A stretch of 64,000 nucleotides of DNA from Strongylocentrotus droebachiensis (GCA_035222895.1 JAVYIG010000112.1:533501-597500), one strand, 5' to 3'; positions 33,866-46,018 are shown, counted from the first letter of the stretch. Notes: a model not told the origin generated them from the sequence alone. Translations and numbers: made by a program.

Positions 33866-34155
33866 TTAAAGTCAAACCTGTCTTTAATAGTGGCCACCAC
33901 TCTATAAAGGCAAGTTGTGTATAGTGGCCACTTTTTTTGTTCCCCCTTAAGAAAGACATTTGTGTTGTCAGTTATTATACAGTCAAACCTGTCTTAGTGG
34001 CCACCTCTCTATAAAGGCCAGCCTGTGTATAGTGGCCACTTATTTTGTCCCCCTCAAGAAAGACATTTGTGTTGTAAAACCTGTCTAGAAAGGCCACCTG
34101 TCTACAGTGGTCACTTCTTCTAGTTCCCTTGGGTGGCCTCAATAGACAGCAATAC
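33865..34155 (+). repeat. ~105-bp tandem repeat (GTCAAACCTGTCT ... TATAGTGGCCAC), 3 units
   Basis: Units begin near 33869, 33972 and 34078. Each has AACCTGTCT, GGCCACCWCTCTATAAAGGC, TGTATAGTGGCCACTT, TTTGTTCCCCC and AAGAAAGACATTTGTGTTGT. The third is truncated and more diverged. A second locus is at 50090-50275. Confidence 0.8.
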
Positions 34156-34779
34156 AAGCAAATATATGTACAAGCATTAAAAGTATCGACTTTCTCACCC
34201 CTCCCCCCCCCAAAAAAAAAAAAAAAACACAACAACAACAACAACAACAAAACACAAACAAACAAAATGGGTTACAAACTCTGAACATGTTGCATAGAGC
34301 TTTGGTAGGATATACCATCAATGGCACCAAAGAGATTAAAGAAAGATCTATCAATGGATTATAAGTGGGAGAGATTAACCCTTAATATACTACTCACAAG
34401 AAAACAAATTAACCTCTCTAGCTACATGGTAAGAAGATAATCAAGAAATAAAGTAAAACTTAAAAGTAGAACACTACTCACACTTTCTCACCCTATCTGG
34501 GCTCTAAAACGCTGTCAACCTCCATTTGAAAGGAAGCAGATAAGAAAAAGTAGTTCCTTTGCCATCAACCAACTTGTTGAACTAGGCTAACAAAACTGGA
34601 ACAGAATTGATCTCCTGCTTAATGACAGGTCATTTGACCACAAACCTTATTAATGCAGGAAATTAGTGATTTATAGAGTACCTTCTTAATCACAAACAAT
34701 ATGAGGAATTGTGAGAAAATATCTGAAATGCAACTGAACCAAAGATCCACTTACTTGAGCAACATAATTATGAATATGC

Positions 34780-35100
34780 GAAGGTCGAGGGTTCGAATCC
34801 CGACACGGCACTGATATCCTTTGGCAAGATATTAACCTGCACTTGCTACTCTCCACCCAGGTGTTAAATGCATACCCGGTAGGATGCGACCGTCATTATT
34901 GATCAAACAGTTTTTGAGCGTCAAGTAACGCCTGGCTGGAATGGTCCCCAGGGAGTGGGGATAGTGCACACAGTGTGTGTGGGCAAATATTGAAACCAAT
35001 GACTGGGGTAATAGTATATCTGTAAAGCGCTTAGAGACATCATAGATGTATAAAGCGCTATATAAGCAGAATATTGTTATTATTATATTATGATCATTAT
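34780..35100 (+). mobile_element. tRNA-derived SINE, family S1 copy 1
   Basis: The B box GGTTCGAATCCC (34790-34801) is followed by CGACACGGCACTGATATCCTTTGGC and CCCCAGGGAGTGGGGATAGTG. The 3' tail is ATCTGTAAAGCGCTTAGAGACA with GCGCTATATAAGCAGAATAT and ATT repeats. All match the copy at 55624-55945. The 5' half of the tRNA-like head is poorly preserved. Confidence 0.75.
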
Positions 35101-35449
35101 GGTATTGATATTTACCAAGAGTAATCTCATCAGTAATAATGCTTCTCTGGTTAAGGGCCCTGCAACAGACCAGTTTACTAACATATTCAAATTTATAGAT
35201 GTTTCTCTCCTGAGGACTTAGTGACAAGTTATTCTATTAACCTGTTATTAATGAATAAACTACAATACTTGAAATCCAGTCTGCATACTTGTTGCTATGT
35301 CAGGTGAACCCCCGGCAAGCTTTCATGTTGTCATGAACAAGCTTTCAGGTTTTCAAAAACAAACTTTGTTTACAAAGTAAGCACAACTTTTGAATATCGT
35401 ATGAGAATCCAAGAGCCCTTTACCAGGACCAATGGTGCTCCCACATACA

Positions 35450-35672
35450 TGTAGATGATTGGTTGGTTGGTTTGTTTTACCTGACTGCTAAGAAAGCATG
35501 TGTGTGCTTGGAAGTGAGCAACCAGGGGACCGAGGGCTGTAAGTCCTCTCCGAGGGACATAAAAATGAGGATTAATGCCTTACCAAAAGGAGGTAAAGCA
35601 TCGACTTCTTTTCAAACCTGGGACTCCATTTTACGAGACCACTGCTCTACCACTGGGCTATCACGGCTCCTT
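35450..35672 (-). mobile_element. tRNA-Thr-like SINE, family S2 copy 1 (minus)
   Basis: On the minus strand the head is GGAGCCGTGATAGCCCAGTG, with an A box TAGCCCAGTGG and anticodon-stem region GGTCTCGTAAAATGGAGTCC, then CCAGGTTTGAAAAG for the B box. The body includes TTTTGGTAAGGCATTAATCC, CTCGGAGAGGACTTACAG and TTAGCAGTCAGG. The tail is CCAACCAACCAATC. The same order is seen in the copy at 62325-62553. Confidence 0.75.
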
Positions 35673-35914
35673 GAGAAGCTACATGTATAAGAGTTACTCA
35701 GTATTATCAAAGCAACAGACAAGTGCCCAGAGTATAAGTGCCAAGATTAACAAGTTTAATAGGCAAGACTGTATGAGACAATGTGGATAAAGGATGTATT
35801 TCATTCAAATGATAGCCCTTAAGTTGAAAATATGTGCAATGTCAGGAGAGAAATACAACAATACAGAAAGATTACAATTACAGTATCAGTCATACATAAT
35901 AATAGGGGACTCAC

Positions 35915-35957
35915 CCTTCACCAAGACTCCCAACTAATCCAACTATACTGTTAATTT
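35915..35957 (-). CDS. candidate small coding exon (43 nt)
   Basis: On the minus strand TTTTGTTTAG is followed by 13 open codons (INSIVGLVGSLGE) and a strong donor, GG|GTGAGTCC. It starts with 2 and ends with 2 extra nucleotides. It is small and hydrophobic, and no family can be named. It does not join in phase to the candidate first exon at 38809 without another exon between them. Confidence 0.15.
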
Positions 35958-36391
35958 CTAAACAAAATGCTGATGAGTCAGAGTGATTATCTGTAAAAAT
36001 ACCATATCTGCTGTTTTTTACTCATCATCATCAATGTTTTGTAATGAAATAAACTTTCTGTGATATTTGCCAAACTTTACAGTACTTTAAGCACAAACAT
36101 TCTTCGTGATATTGACAACATTTCATTGTCTATACTTTCTTTAGGTATTTAATCATCCTTTTATATTTTCATATATAAACTGTATATTCTATATTGTTAA
36201 TGAGAGTGGTTCCTTCATCTTTCTTTCTCACATCAATCATCAAACTGTAATGGTGTAAACTTTTGATAGGATGTTTCCTAATATATCCCCGTAATTCTTA
36301 GTAACAACAATCCTCTTCAAATTCAGACTGACATAAATTGTATTGACTAACAGACAGACAGACTATTGTGCAACACTGTCTATGCATCTAT

Positions 36392-36392
36392 C

Positions 36393-36452
<60 letters not shown>
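36392..36452 (+). repeat. poly-C and (CT)n microsatellite
   Basis: A run of about 12 C is followed by about 24 CT dinucleotides. Open frames here are repeat-derived. Confidence 0.9.
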
Positions 36453-36454
<2 letters not shown>

Positions 36455-37208
36455 GCAGCTGGCCAGACATTTTCATTTAGTAACAGTACCTTACCTTTTA
36501 TTAGTTTACTTCTTTGTAACTCTAGTTTGCCCATCTTATGATTATTTTCCTCTTGATCTCAATCACTTCAATCACAGAACTAAAGAAATCCCTCTTTACC
36601 ATAGCTGCCTTTCAAAGGGAAAACTGCTGTATTGAAGCTTCACACGGACTGGAAAGTGGCAATGCCACCGTTTTGATATAGAATAATTAACTGCCAGTAA
36701 GGTACCACACTGACTACACAATACACTATAGTCACTCATCTTCACAGGGTGCCGGGGGTCTATGCAAAGCCTAGAAAATCAACACAACAAGGCTATTTTC
36801 AATCAACAATTATGATAGACTTGACTGACTAGCTCTAATAGAATAATAGAGTTCCATATTGAAATACAATTCACAAAAATCAGACAGGCACGATAGAAAG
36901 TCACAGATCAACTCTTTGAAAAGACACCCACAGTATGACTATGGTTGACAGATATTGCGTGACAAACAATATTTTCACAAAGATTACGATTGGCATGGTT
37001 GCACTAATAAAAATGAACCTTATGGATATTATGAAAGATGGAATGAAGGTTATATTATTCAGGGTCTTTTTGCCCATTGATTCGGCCATTTGCTCATAAA
37101 TATGCATACAAGTGTAGGCTATTGGAAAGTTGTGTGTTTGGGAAAGCCACATATCACATTTCACATTAGAGATTTGCTAGTGGTCTATGTTGTGGGGATA
37201 TTTATGGT

Positions 37209-37839
37209 GGTGTGACCAAAGTTCGCGCGTGACCTAAGTTCGCTATCTCAAAAAATCAGTAAGATTTCGAAAATCTGATATCACCAATGGAAAGAGGAAC
37301 ATAAAAATACTCGAACATGAAATTTTCTTTGGAATTGGGTACGAAATTGTGAAGATATAAACAAAAGATCTGCAAATTTTGCCATCTTTTGCGTCCGTTC
37401 CGAAAAATTATCAATTTACCGATAAGGGTCAGAAAATCTTCAATTTGAGAGCATATTTCCTCAAAATTGTAAGTAAAAAGTGGTACCAACTGATTGTATG
37501 ATATATTGCCCTGCAAATTATGATATTACCTTATTTTTGATGGATCACATTTTTTGATCAATCAACTGTAAATCCCCGTGCGTGAAGTTAGGTCTCGTTC
37601 TTTTTATGACTTTTTTAGATGCAGCGCGCACGCACGATCGAACATCAAATTTTTAGATCGCGATATCTCCGAAATCCTTCGACGATAAATTTTGTAGTTC
37701 CATCAATCTGTAGTAAAAAACTTTGCCGTCCATTTGGTAATAATTTAAATAAATAAATTTGTGTAGAATATGAGACATCACAGATCGAATATCACATTTT
37801 GTAAGCTGTTCTAAAATGTCCGCGAACTTTGGTCACCCC
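37209..37839. mobile_element. 631-bp TIR element (GGTGTGACCAAAGTTCGCG ends)
   Basis: The left end GGTGTGACCAAAGTTCGCG and right end CGCGAACTTTGGTCACCCC are inverted, differing at one base near the outer tip. The interior is AT-rich and non-coding, with repeated GATCGCGATATCTCC-like words. No clear target duplication is visible, so the superfamily is open. Confidence 0.7.
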
Positions 37840-38382
37840 TTCATACAGCTTGAGCAGAGCTACACGTGCCATATTTGAAGTGCAGGGGTGAAATGGCCTG
37901 GGACTATGTTCATCTTCATTGCAAGCTAGCTCAAGTTTCATACAGTTGTGATTTGGCTAACTTCTCCAGATGAGAATAAGCAGGCTATTTTGAAACCCAG
38001 ACCTCGAGTCAAAACCACTAATTGCAATATCGCAATTTTTAAAATGGTTGAGAATTCTTCTTCTTCAAATAGATGCAACATTTACAACATAAATGCACAC
38101 ATATGAAGAAAAATAATATTTTCACTGGAGATAAAAAATGTATTTTCAAACATTATTTGTATTACCTCTACTCCTGCATACAAGAATTAGTTGTTGCTAG
38201 GTTGGACAATCTACATAGTATGTCTGACCTAGCAACAGGTACTAGTACATATATGCAACCTGAATTCAGACCAATGCCATACAGTGTAATATAGGTTAAT
38301 GTTAGTCATTTATCTCTCTGCACATAGACAAACTTTTTTTTTGCAAATTGTGTTTCACTATTCACTCTCTGACTTCCGAGTC

Positions 38383-38462
38383 CAGTCATTGCCTTTGACT
38401 TAGTAGTATTAAAGGCTTAATACCAGTATGGAACTAATCTGCTCCTAGGCAATGGGTTTACA
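38383..38462 (+). repeat. short repeat, family H2 copy 3 (diverged)
   Basis: CCAGTCATTGCCTTTGACTTAG on the left, and TGCTCCTAGGCAATGGGTTTAC on the right matching the H2 right arm (AGTAGGCAATGGGTTTAA). The middle is diverged. Confidence 0.4.
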
Positions 38463-38808
38463 ATGAAAGGGGTTTACAATGAAAGGGGAATACCTAAAAG
38501 TCCTAAATACACTAAAATGCATACCAATTTGAATTTACATGAAACTGGCACATCAAGGACAAAGCAGAATTTGATTAACTGTCTACATGCACATGCATGT
38601 TTGTAAAATTGTCATTTCCCAAACTTTCAGTTAGATAATTGGTAACATTGCGATCAATGTAGACCTACCAATATACCTGGTGGTACATCTAGGCTATCTA
38701 GTTTAGCTGTGTGAGTAAATGTAGTCCTACTTTTGACCCCCAAAATCACCTGCCTCATCAATACACATCTACGAGAGATGATGAAGTGTGATGGGGTTAG
38801 ATACATAC

Positions 38809-38850
38809 CATTACAGTTGCAGCTGCTGCTATATCACCAATGAATTCCAT
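38809..38850 (-). CDS. candidate first coding exon of a minus-strand gene
   Basis: On the minus strand ATG at 38850, in a good context (TTTCGGATGG), opens 14 codons (MEFIGDIAAAATVM) to a consensus donor, ATG|GTATGTAT. An in-frame TGA lies 30 nt upstream, so this ATG would be the initiator. The flanking upstream 400 bp is CpG-richer than its surroundings. The relatively clean sequence to the left would be the gene's introns. No downstream exon joins with certainty and the product is unknown. Confidence 0.3.
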
Positions 38851-39300
38851 CCGAAAATGAACGTGTTGACAAAAGAGTCATTAGATACGCAATTCCCTAC
38901 CCCATCTCGCAGTCGCCGTGTAATGCAGGCATTTAAATAGATGCAGGTTCGAAACGTTGAGCTCCAGCCGTAAACTACACAATCTGCAAGGCTGGAAATT
39001 CGAAAGGGATCTCAGTCTCAATGTCGGGTCGATTCGAGCCACATCGTTCCTCTCAAATGACATGTAACTCGTCTACAATATCAACAATTATATTTATGAC
39101 TTGTCCATTCCTAAGCAAGATGGAACAACAGCAAAAAGCATGAATCTCCGTACCAGCTCCTTAGAAACGAGCACGATTTCAGCACTGGTTCTATTGCCAT
39201 GCAAAGCGCCGATGTGCATCGGCATCTATGCGCAAGCTCGCCAGGTCTCTTATGCGATATGACCTTCTATGATTTACTCCGCAGGTCTGGAAATGCAATC
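38851..39300 (-). promoter_or_regulatory. possible promoter/5' UTR of a minus-strand gene
   Basis: Local rise in GC and CpG (GAAACGAGCACG, AAAGCGCCGATGTGCATCGGC, TATGCGCAAGCTCGCC) compared with both sides. It sits at the boundary between intron-like sequence on the left and microsatellite-rich sequence on the right. GCCGATGTGCATCGGC is a near-perfect palindrome. No TATA box or initiator is assigned. The role is inferred from position and composition only. Confidence 0.25.
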
Positions 39301-39628
39301 ACAGCGAGCGATCAAGACAGCTATAGAATTATTGGCATGTCATTATTGTCACTGCTGCATAACCCATAATAATCATCACATACAATAAAAATCTCGAGCA
39401 AGAGTCTACAATAACAAAATCCAATCAGTGCTGGCTGTATGATTCGGGTGCACAAAAGATCATGTTCGAGGAATCGAGGTCATGGAGTCAAGACCATCTT
39501 CTTTCTCCTTCAGAATCTTCTTCCTTTTCTTCTTCTTCTTTTTGTTTGTTTGTTGGGGGGAGGGGAGGGGAGGGGGCGGAGGAATTGTGTCATACATGTA
39601 CAATCACAGAATTATAATTATTCATACC

Positions 39629-39660
39629 CAGTGGCGAAGCATATGCTCAGGGGTGGGGGG
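39629..39660 (+). mobile_element. terminus of a CAGTGGCGAAGC-type hAT-like element
   Basis: CAGTGGCGAAGCATATGCTC followed by AGGGGTGGGG is a typical hAT-like left end. The opposite end is not found. The element at 39854-40212 may have inserted into its interior. Confidence 0.35.
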
Positions 39661-39847
39661 ACCAGTCTTTCACTAGATCAGCGTTTTCAACATTTCTTTA
39701 GTCGGGACACCATTTCAGGTGTTAAAAAGTTTCGCGTCACCCCAATCAAAATTCATTAAAGAAGATTTGTTTCCCATCATCCCTCGTATACATAATACGT
39801 ACGGGCAAATTTTTGCGTGAGTGGCGTGAGGGCCTCTTGCTCGCAAA

Positions 39848-40218
39848 TATACTAGGCGCGGATCTACGGGGGGGGGTTAGGGGGTTTAAACCCCCCCCCC
39901 CCTTGGGCGGCCCCCCCCCCCAAAAAAAAAAAGGAAAAAAAAAGAAAAAAAGAAAGAAAAAAATTGTGTTAATAGATGCCAGGAAAACATCACTTACGGG
40001 GTTCAAATAAACACCCCAAAAAAAAAATCGGCTCGCCGCTTCGCGGCTCGTGGACGATGCTCCGCATCGTCATTATTTTGGTCAAACCCCCCCCTTAGCA
40101 AAAAGCGGCTTAGCAAAAATCGGCTCGCCGCTTCGCGGCTCGTGGACGATGCTCCGCATCGTCATTATTTTGGTCAAACCCCCCCCTTAGCAAAAAGCTA
40201 GATCCGCCCCTGTATACT
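39848..40218 (-). mobile_element. hAT-like MITE with internal 92-bp tandem duplication
   Basis: The element is about 39854-40212: left end AGGCGCGGATCTAC, right end CTAGATCCGCCCCTG. TATACT flanks both sides directly (39848-39853 and 40213-40218), a probable remnant of the target duplication. A 92-bp unit starting at 40027 is repeated from 40119, including CGGCTCGTGGACGATGCTCC. The rest matches 2944-3376 in reverse orientation, including ATAGATGCCAGGAAAACATC ACTTACGGGG. Confidence 0.75.
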
Positions 40219-40219
40219 C

Positions 40220-41270
40220 TCCGGATCTCAAATATTGCGAGCGAACGAAAAAAATATGAACTTTTATTATTGCAAAAAATGTGTAGTTTAATCGGTCATC
40301 TCGTTGCCAGAAATAATCCCGACGGTTGTGTGCTTGGAGGGGGGGGGTGCATTCAATGTGTACGTGTTCCTCTCAGACCGTTAATGAGCTGCACACACCA
40401 GTGAGAGGACATGAAACAGATAATAGAAGAAAAAATGGGGACCACATAACCCACCCCCCCCCCCCCATCCAAGAAGTTTATCCATCGGTCAAAGCCAAAA
40501 GTTTCTGCTCTTTTTCGTTATTTCCCTCACAAACTTTTTCCCCCCTTGAACTATTATTGAAATTACTGATCGCGATTTTTAAACAGTGTATGAAAACACA
40601 AAATCAACGAAAGGGTACTCTAAATGCTCTTTAAAAATTAACTAAACAAACATCCCGATTTTCCTGATTTTTTTTCTTGGCCTATTTGACACCATGAATG
40701 CGTGTGTACAGCAATATATTAGACCCCCCCCCCTGAAAAAAAAATTAAATTATCCAAAACGATGATTGTCAAAACCAAATTTGTACCTGCGTTATTTGAA
40801 TACCACAGCATGACAGGTAGATTCAATTCGATGCATTTCTTTAAAAAACGGTGTTTATCACAAACCACTAATTAAAGTAAACAACCTGGCCACGCTTTTT
40901 CCTTCTTTCTTTTCTTTTTCGTGAATTCCAACGCCCAAAAAGTCAGACACCAATTTCTAAAGGCCTTGAATGCGAAAGTTCTGGTGTTTAATTTCTATCA
41001 AAGTATCGACCCACACTTTTCAAGACTAAAGAAAATAAGAGATTCAAATATTTGTATAAAGGTTATCAGATCTTCAAGTTTATGAACTCTGTGTTAAAAT
41101 AATAAATATGAAAAATTACAAAGAATATGTCAATAATGATTAGCCTTCAGATATTTAGATTGCCATTGGGCACACCCACTCACCTCGATCCTTTGTATAT
41201 GGCGACGCCAAAAACAAATGCATTTATATGGTTTGAATCGCTGATTGCATGCATCTTGTTTACAATAGAT
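40220..41270. other. no gene seen
   Basis: AT-rich sequence with C runs near 40452 and 40725. No protein-like open frame and no recognised element. Confidence 0.4.
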
Positions 41271-41279
41271 AATAATTCC

Positions 41280-41410
41280 CCCCCCCCCTCCCCGCAAAAA
41301 AGGGAAAAGAGAGAGAGAGAGAAGGAAAAGAATGGAAAGTGAAAGAGGAGAGAAAGGGAAAGAAAGAAGAGGAAGAAGAAAAGAGAGGGGGAATAAGGAG
41401 ATAAGGAGGG
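41280..41410 (+). repeat. poly-C and purine-rich GAAAG/GAGA tract
   Basis: A C run at 41279-41293 is followed by about 110 bp of nearly pure purine sequence (GAGAGAGAAGGAAAAG and similar). Frames across it are repeat translations. Confidence 0.7.
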
Positions 41411-41503
41411 GGCGAAAGGGCCTTGCCTCCCAGGCTGTTGCTCCCCTTGTCAAAATTCTACCACCCCTCCACCGTACCTTGTATACCACCCCTCCAAGCC
41501 TAC

Positions 41504-41569
41504 CTCCACCTCCACCACCACCACCACCACCACCACCACCACCACCACCACCACCACCACCACCACCAT
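41504..41569 (+). repeat. (CCA)n microsatellite, about 20 units
   Basis: An uninterrupted ACC/CCA run embedded in CCACCCCTCC sequence. The poly-Pro and poly-Gly frames are repeat translations. Confidence 0.9.
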
Positions 41570-41599
41570 CATCACTCATGATCATGAACATCATTTTGG

Positions 41600-41920
41600 C
41601 AATACATCTGCATTACTTAAAATGTCGGTCTATTAATAATAGGGAAAGTTCTGCAAAATTGTTGAAAAACACACGAGATCGGCGACCAACCAGACCGGCA
41701 CTGTCGGTCTATAGGGGCCTGTCGGCCTGAATACTGGGCTATCCTGGAGTAACAAATACATGCAAATAATTATTATACAGCAACAAAAAATAGACATTCA
41801 GATATCTAGTCAGATAGATAGATAACTTAAAGAAGCCATATGGGGAAATATTGTTTCAACTTGATATCAAAATTATATAAGTGTCACAGAGTCTTTCATT
41901 CAAGTGTTTTAGTCAGATAT
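41600..41920. other. no gene seen
   Basis: A unique-looking stretch with a brief GATA-type tract beginning near 41805. Nothing coding. Confidence 0.35.
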
Positions 41921-41924
41921 ACAG

Positions 41925-42021
41925 ACAGGCGGATTATAGACGGAGAACGATAGCTATAGATAGAGAAATAGATAGATATATAGATAGAGAGATAGATAGA
42001 TAGATGTATAGACAGACAGCA
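41925..42021. repeat. (GATA)n/(GACA)n microsatellite
   Basis: Interrupted ATAGATAG and AGACAGAC repeats. Confidence 0.8.
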
Positions 42022-42654
42022 AAAGATAGGGATATATAAATATTAGATTGGTCTAGATACATTCAATGATAAAATTCATTAAATTAACTTTTGCATCGAT
42101 CAGTGTATATCAAAAAAGAGGGGGAAATGCACATAATTATCTCTTTATTCTTTCCAGCGAGCCATGTGTCCCGGATAGTAATGAATTTTCCTCGATTTTT
42201 ATTTATTCTTTAGAATTATTGACCCACCTACGGGTACGTACTATAGATCAACACAATGATATTGATTTCAATAATGTTTATCAATATTCCTAGATTGGAT
42301 ACAAAATAGTCAACCCACGCATAGTGTTGACCTCACTCATTGACCTTCGCCGCGGACAAAATATTATTTCTCCACGGTAGACACGTGCGGAATATTGATT
42401 TTCTAGGGTTCATATTAGATTTAATTGGATATTACGTGTTAATAGCGTGTTAATTGGTTTTAAAGTCACACTCAAGACTCGAGATTCATGTAGGCGCTGA
42501 AAAGCTGGGGTAAAAAGCTATTTTTATTCTCAGAGCGTCGTTGCGTGAAATTTTATGACGTCCAAGTTCTAATTTAATGTATAGGCCTAGTTATTTAGGA
42601 TATTACGATGTCACTGTCCAAATGCCCAGATAATTTCAAATTAAAGGGCAATCC

Positions 42655-42790
42655 ATCCCTTGTAATAAGTTCATATGAATGAAAGTAGACACAAATTCAG
42701 AAAAACAGAATGGCGAAAGTTTGAAATAAATCGGACCAATGATAAGAAAGTTATGAATGTTTGATCATTGGTCAGGGAGGTCGTTTCGGA
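42655..42790 (+). mobile_element. one-armed diverged copy of the AAAGGGAAAATCCACC MITE
   Basis: ATTAAAGGGCAATCCATCCC, then AACAGAATGGCGAAAGTTTGA, TGATAAGAAAGTTATGAATG. This parallels the left and central part of 32252-32463. The right terminus is absent. Confidence 0.45.
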
Positions 42791-42799
42791 GTGTTAATG

Positions 42800-45360
42800 A
42801 AGATCGGAATGCTACAGCTTTGCTCCTGAGAAAGTGTATACGTAGCCACTTTTTTTCATGTTACAGAGGCGCTCATCTCCTTCTAGAAAACAGACCCCGA
42901 AAGGAAACAAACGAACCCCCCCCCCAATAAAAAAAAATAAAAAAAGTAGAACGATACCACTTGCCAATTATCTTTTTAACAATGTTTTGTTGTGAAGTTT
43001 TGTACATGTATTTACACAAGGGAGCGTTAGACTTGTGTTGTCAAAGAGTTTTAGAGTTGTGCCCCACCCCCCCCCCCCGGTTAGAAAAATGTGATTGTTT
43101 TCTTCTTTTTATATAAGGGCTTGTTGTCCATCTTTTAAATCGTAATTTTAAATCATAATTATATTTTAAAAGTATAAATCATTATTACTCAACATGCATC
43201 CTGAAATATATTATAGTCCTATATACAAGAAAAAAATGTCCATATAAAGGACGATTTCATTTTTCAGTATGATGTATGATATCCCGATTATACAAGCGTA
43301 CACATAAAGAAGAATACTATAATTATATGTCCATAATATTCTCCTGGTGTTTGATGCATGGTGAGAGCAAAGTCAAATGGCAACACATATAGACACGCCC
43401 TCTTTAAACAGATAATCAAATCTGTATATGACGCGCGTAAAAATCGAATTTAATAATCGAGTTTGATTTTCCAGTTTTCTCTCGAGGGTTGATAGAAATC
43501 GTTTCAAAGAAAATTTAATAAAAATCAAACATGAATTTATTGATTCTATTTTGTCTGGTAAACAGGTTTACATCATTTGAAACAATTGCAGAACAAAAGA
43601 AAATGAACCCGGCGTTTTGAGGCAAGAGCTAGTTGGTTTTGTGTGTTCACGTAAAAATATATGGAGGGATAGATAGATCGCTATTTAGATATAATATTTC
43701 TATATTCGGTTTTCCAGTTCTTAAGCTATCTATATTTTTTAAATGACGTAAGGAGATGTTGGATGCATCGCTAGGGCCTTTTTCTGTTATTTCTGTGCAA
43801 AAAATGTGACATAGCGTGGCCCAAGGCTTTGTACTTCAGAGGCGTATCGAGAACATATTACTTGCCCCTTCTGTACTGTCTTGCTTTCTAAAAGCTTTAA
43901 AACGTACACTGATCGGGAGCGCTAAATGGTCTACATATACTTTACTTTCTGAGACAAAAATTTCAAGAAATATTCGTTTTTAATGTCAACGTCCAGCGGT
44001 TTTTAAGAACATTTAAAAATCAAAAATTAACTTAAAAGTGCCCTCACGGCGTCTGGATTTTTCAATTCATTATTTCTGATCGAATTTATACTGGTTACAC
44101 TATTACAATCGAGTTGTATGGGCTACATTTTCGCTAAAACTGTCTTGGAAAATGTTTATTTGCTTGCCTTACATTCAATTGTTTCGGATGATCACATCCT
44201 AAATCGAATCAGATATCATGACAAAGTAGAGCTATTGAACCGTAAAAGTGATAACTATACACGAGGGATAAGTGCTATTGATCACAAAAATCGATAATGT
44301 TATTGGAGCAGTCGAACTATTCTGTTTGACCCAATTGTAATATTCGGTCTCCTTTGACAATAAACGGCCCTATATTTAAACATACCCTTACGTTAAAATG
44401 TTGACAACGCTTTTCAGTATATCACTTTTAAAGGCTGTATTTTCTTTGGGTAAGGTTTGATCAGAATTTGTTTATAATTGTGTGAATGATGCCCCCCCCC
44501 CCACTTCGTTGCTTCCTTCTCTATGAGGACAATTGTATTGTCGGTACACGTTAAATGCACTCTTTGGGGGTCATGCTGTTTTGGGGGATAGTTTGTTCGA
44601 TTTGTTTTGTCGGCAGGTTTACGGGTCTTAGCTTCTCACCTTTTCGGGCAATTTTCTAGTTAGAATCATCATCCCCCGGCAAAACTTATACAAAAAGGCA
44701 CTTTAAAATTAAAGATATATTTATTATGTAACCTTGTTTGGGGAGGGGGCTTGTGGGATAAATTCGGAGCAAAATACACCTGAAAGCAACAACAAAAACA
44801 ACAAAAAGAAACATTATTTACATGTTTTATTTTAATCATTATTATTTTTATTATTTTTATTATTATTGTTATCATTTTTATTTATTAGCTTTGTTTCTTT
44901 TTGCCTTTCATATCAATTTAGTATTGGAGTACGGAACCTCAAAAAGTAAAATGGCCCCCTTTCTCCCTTCTTTATCTAGATACATATTCTTCGGTGTTGT
45001 TACTCCATCCCCCCCCCCCAAAAAAAAGCATAAATAAATAAACGGTCCCTTATCCAGAGCATCCTTAATCCCCCACACTGTATGAAGAAACAAAACATGT
45101 ACTATGTTGCTTTGTTAAGTAAAATATCACCTAATTTTAGGTACATTTTGCCAACATTAATGTGCTGCATGTTGACGAACACACGTAACTATGCTGCATT
45201 TTGAAGCGGATTTCGATGACAGGGTTCTAGATAGTAGGGGCTTCTCGGTGCAAAATATTCGAGTTATGTTATGCATTCGTCTCCCTTAGGCCTAGGGGTT
45301 GAATTGCAAATCAGGTGTGATATTTCGAAAGGTGTTGTTAAGGGTAGTCGATCCATAAGG
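42800..45360. other. no gene seen
   Basis: AT-rich sequence with several C runs (42906, 43067, 44493, 45009), an ATT-rich tract at 44825-44885 and a hAT-like CAGAGGCGTATCGAG near 43838 without a partner end. No protein-like open frame. Confidence 0.4.
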
Positions 45361-45709
45361 GTCGAGCTATGACACAATCCGGAAATCGGGGAGACGTGAT
45401 TTTTTTTTCTTCTTCAGGTCTGCAGACGGAAGGATTGAGTGAAGGGAGGAAAATAAGTAAAACGAAAAAATCATAAACGGGGGTGGGGGAGAAAACAAAG
45501 ATGTATAGAGACAATTAAGATGAAGAAAGAGGAATAGAATGGTTGAGGCAAAGACAGAAAAAATGGAAAAAAACAGTGAGATAGAAAGGGAGAAAGAGAA
45601 AGGGGACCAAGAGAAAGGTATATATAGATACATTGGAGAAATAAATAAAGGAATGGGGTATAGAGTTAGGGGATGGGGAGATCGAGACGAAAACGAGAGA
45701 GAGGCAGAG

Positions 45710-45746
45710 ATAGAGGGTGAGAGAGATAGAGAGAGAGAGAAAGTGA

Positions 45747-45779
<33 letters not shown>
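45710..45779 (+). repeat. (GA)n microsatellite
   Basis: GAGAGA runs within a broader purine-rich region, 45,420-45,840. Confidence 0.9.
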
Positions 45780-45781
<2 letters not shown>

Positions 45782-46018
45782 AAAGAACACATAAAATGTC
45801 AAGTAGGAAGGGGGAAAGAGAGGAAGAGCACATAGAATAAGAGCGAAATCGATGGGCAAGGTTCTCGAGACAAGTTGGCCCTTGATAGATCCTGTTGCAT
45901 GTTTGATCCGCGTAGGAACTGCTTGATATAAATTCGTGTATTAATTCTGATGACATGTATTTTAATTTAAGCACGATTGCTATACGTAATGAAAAGTCCA
46001 CAAATGATTTCTGGTCGC

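Noticed and set aside
41130..41730. Poly-Gly and poly-Pro frames
   Set aside because: Translation of the (CCA)n tract.
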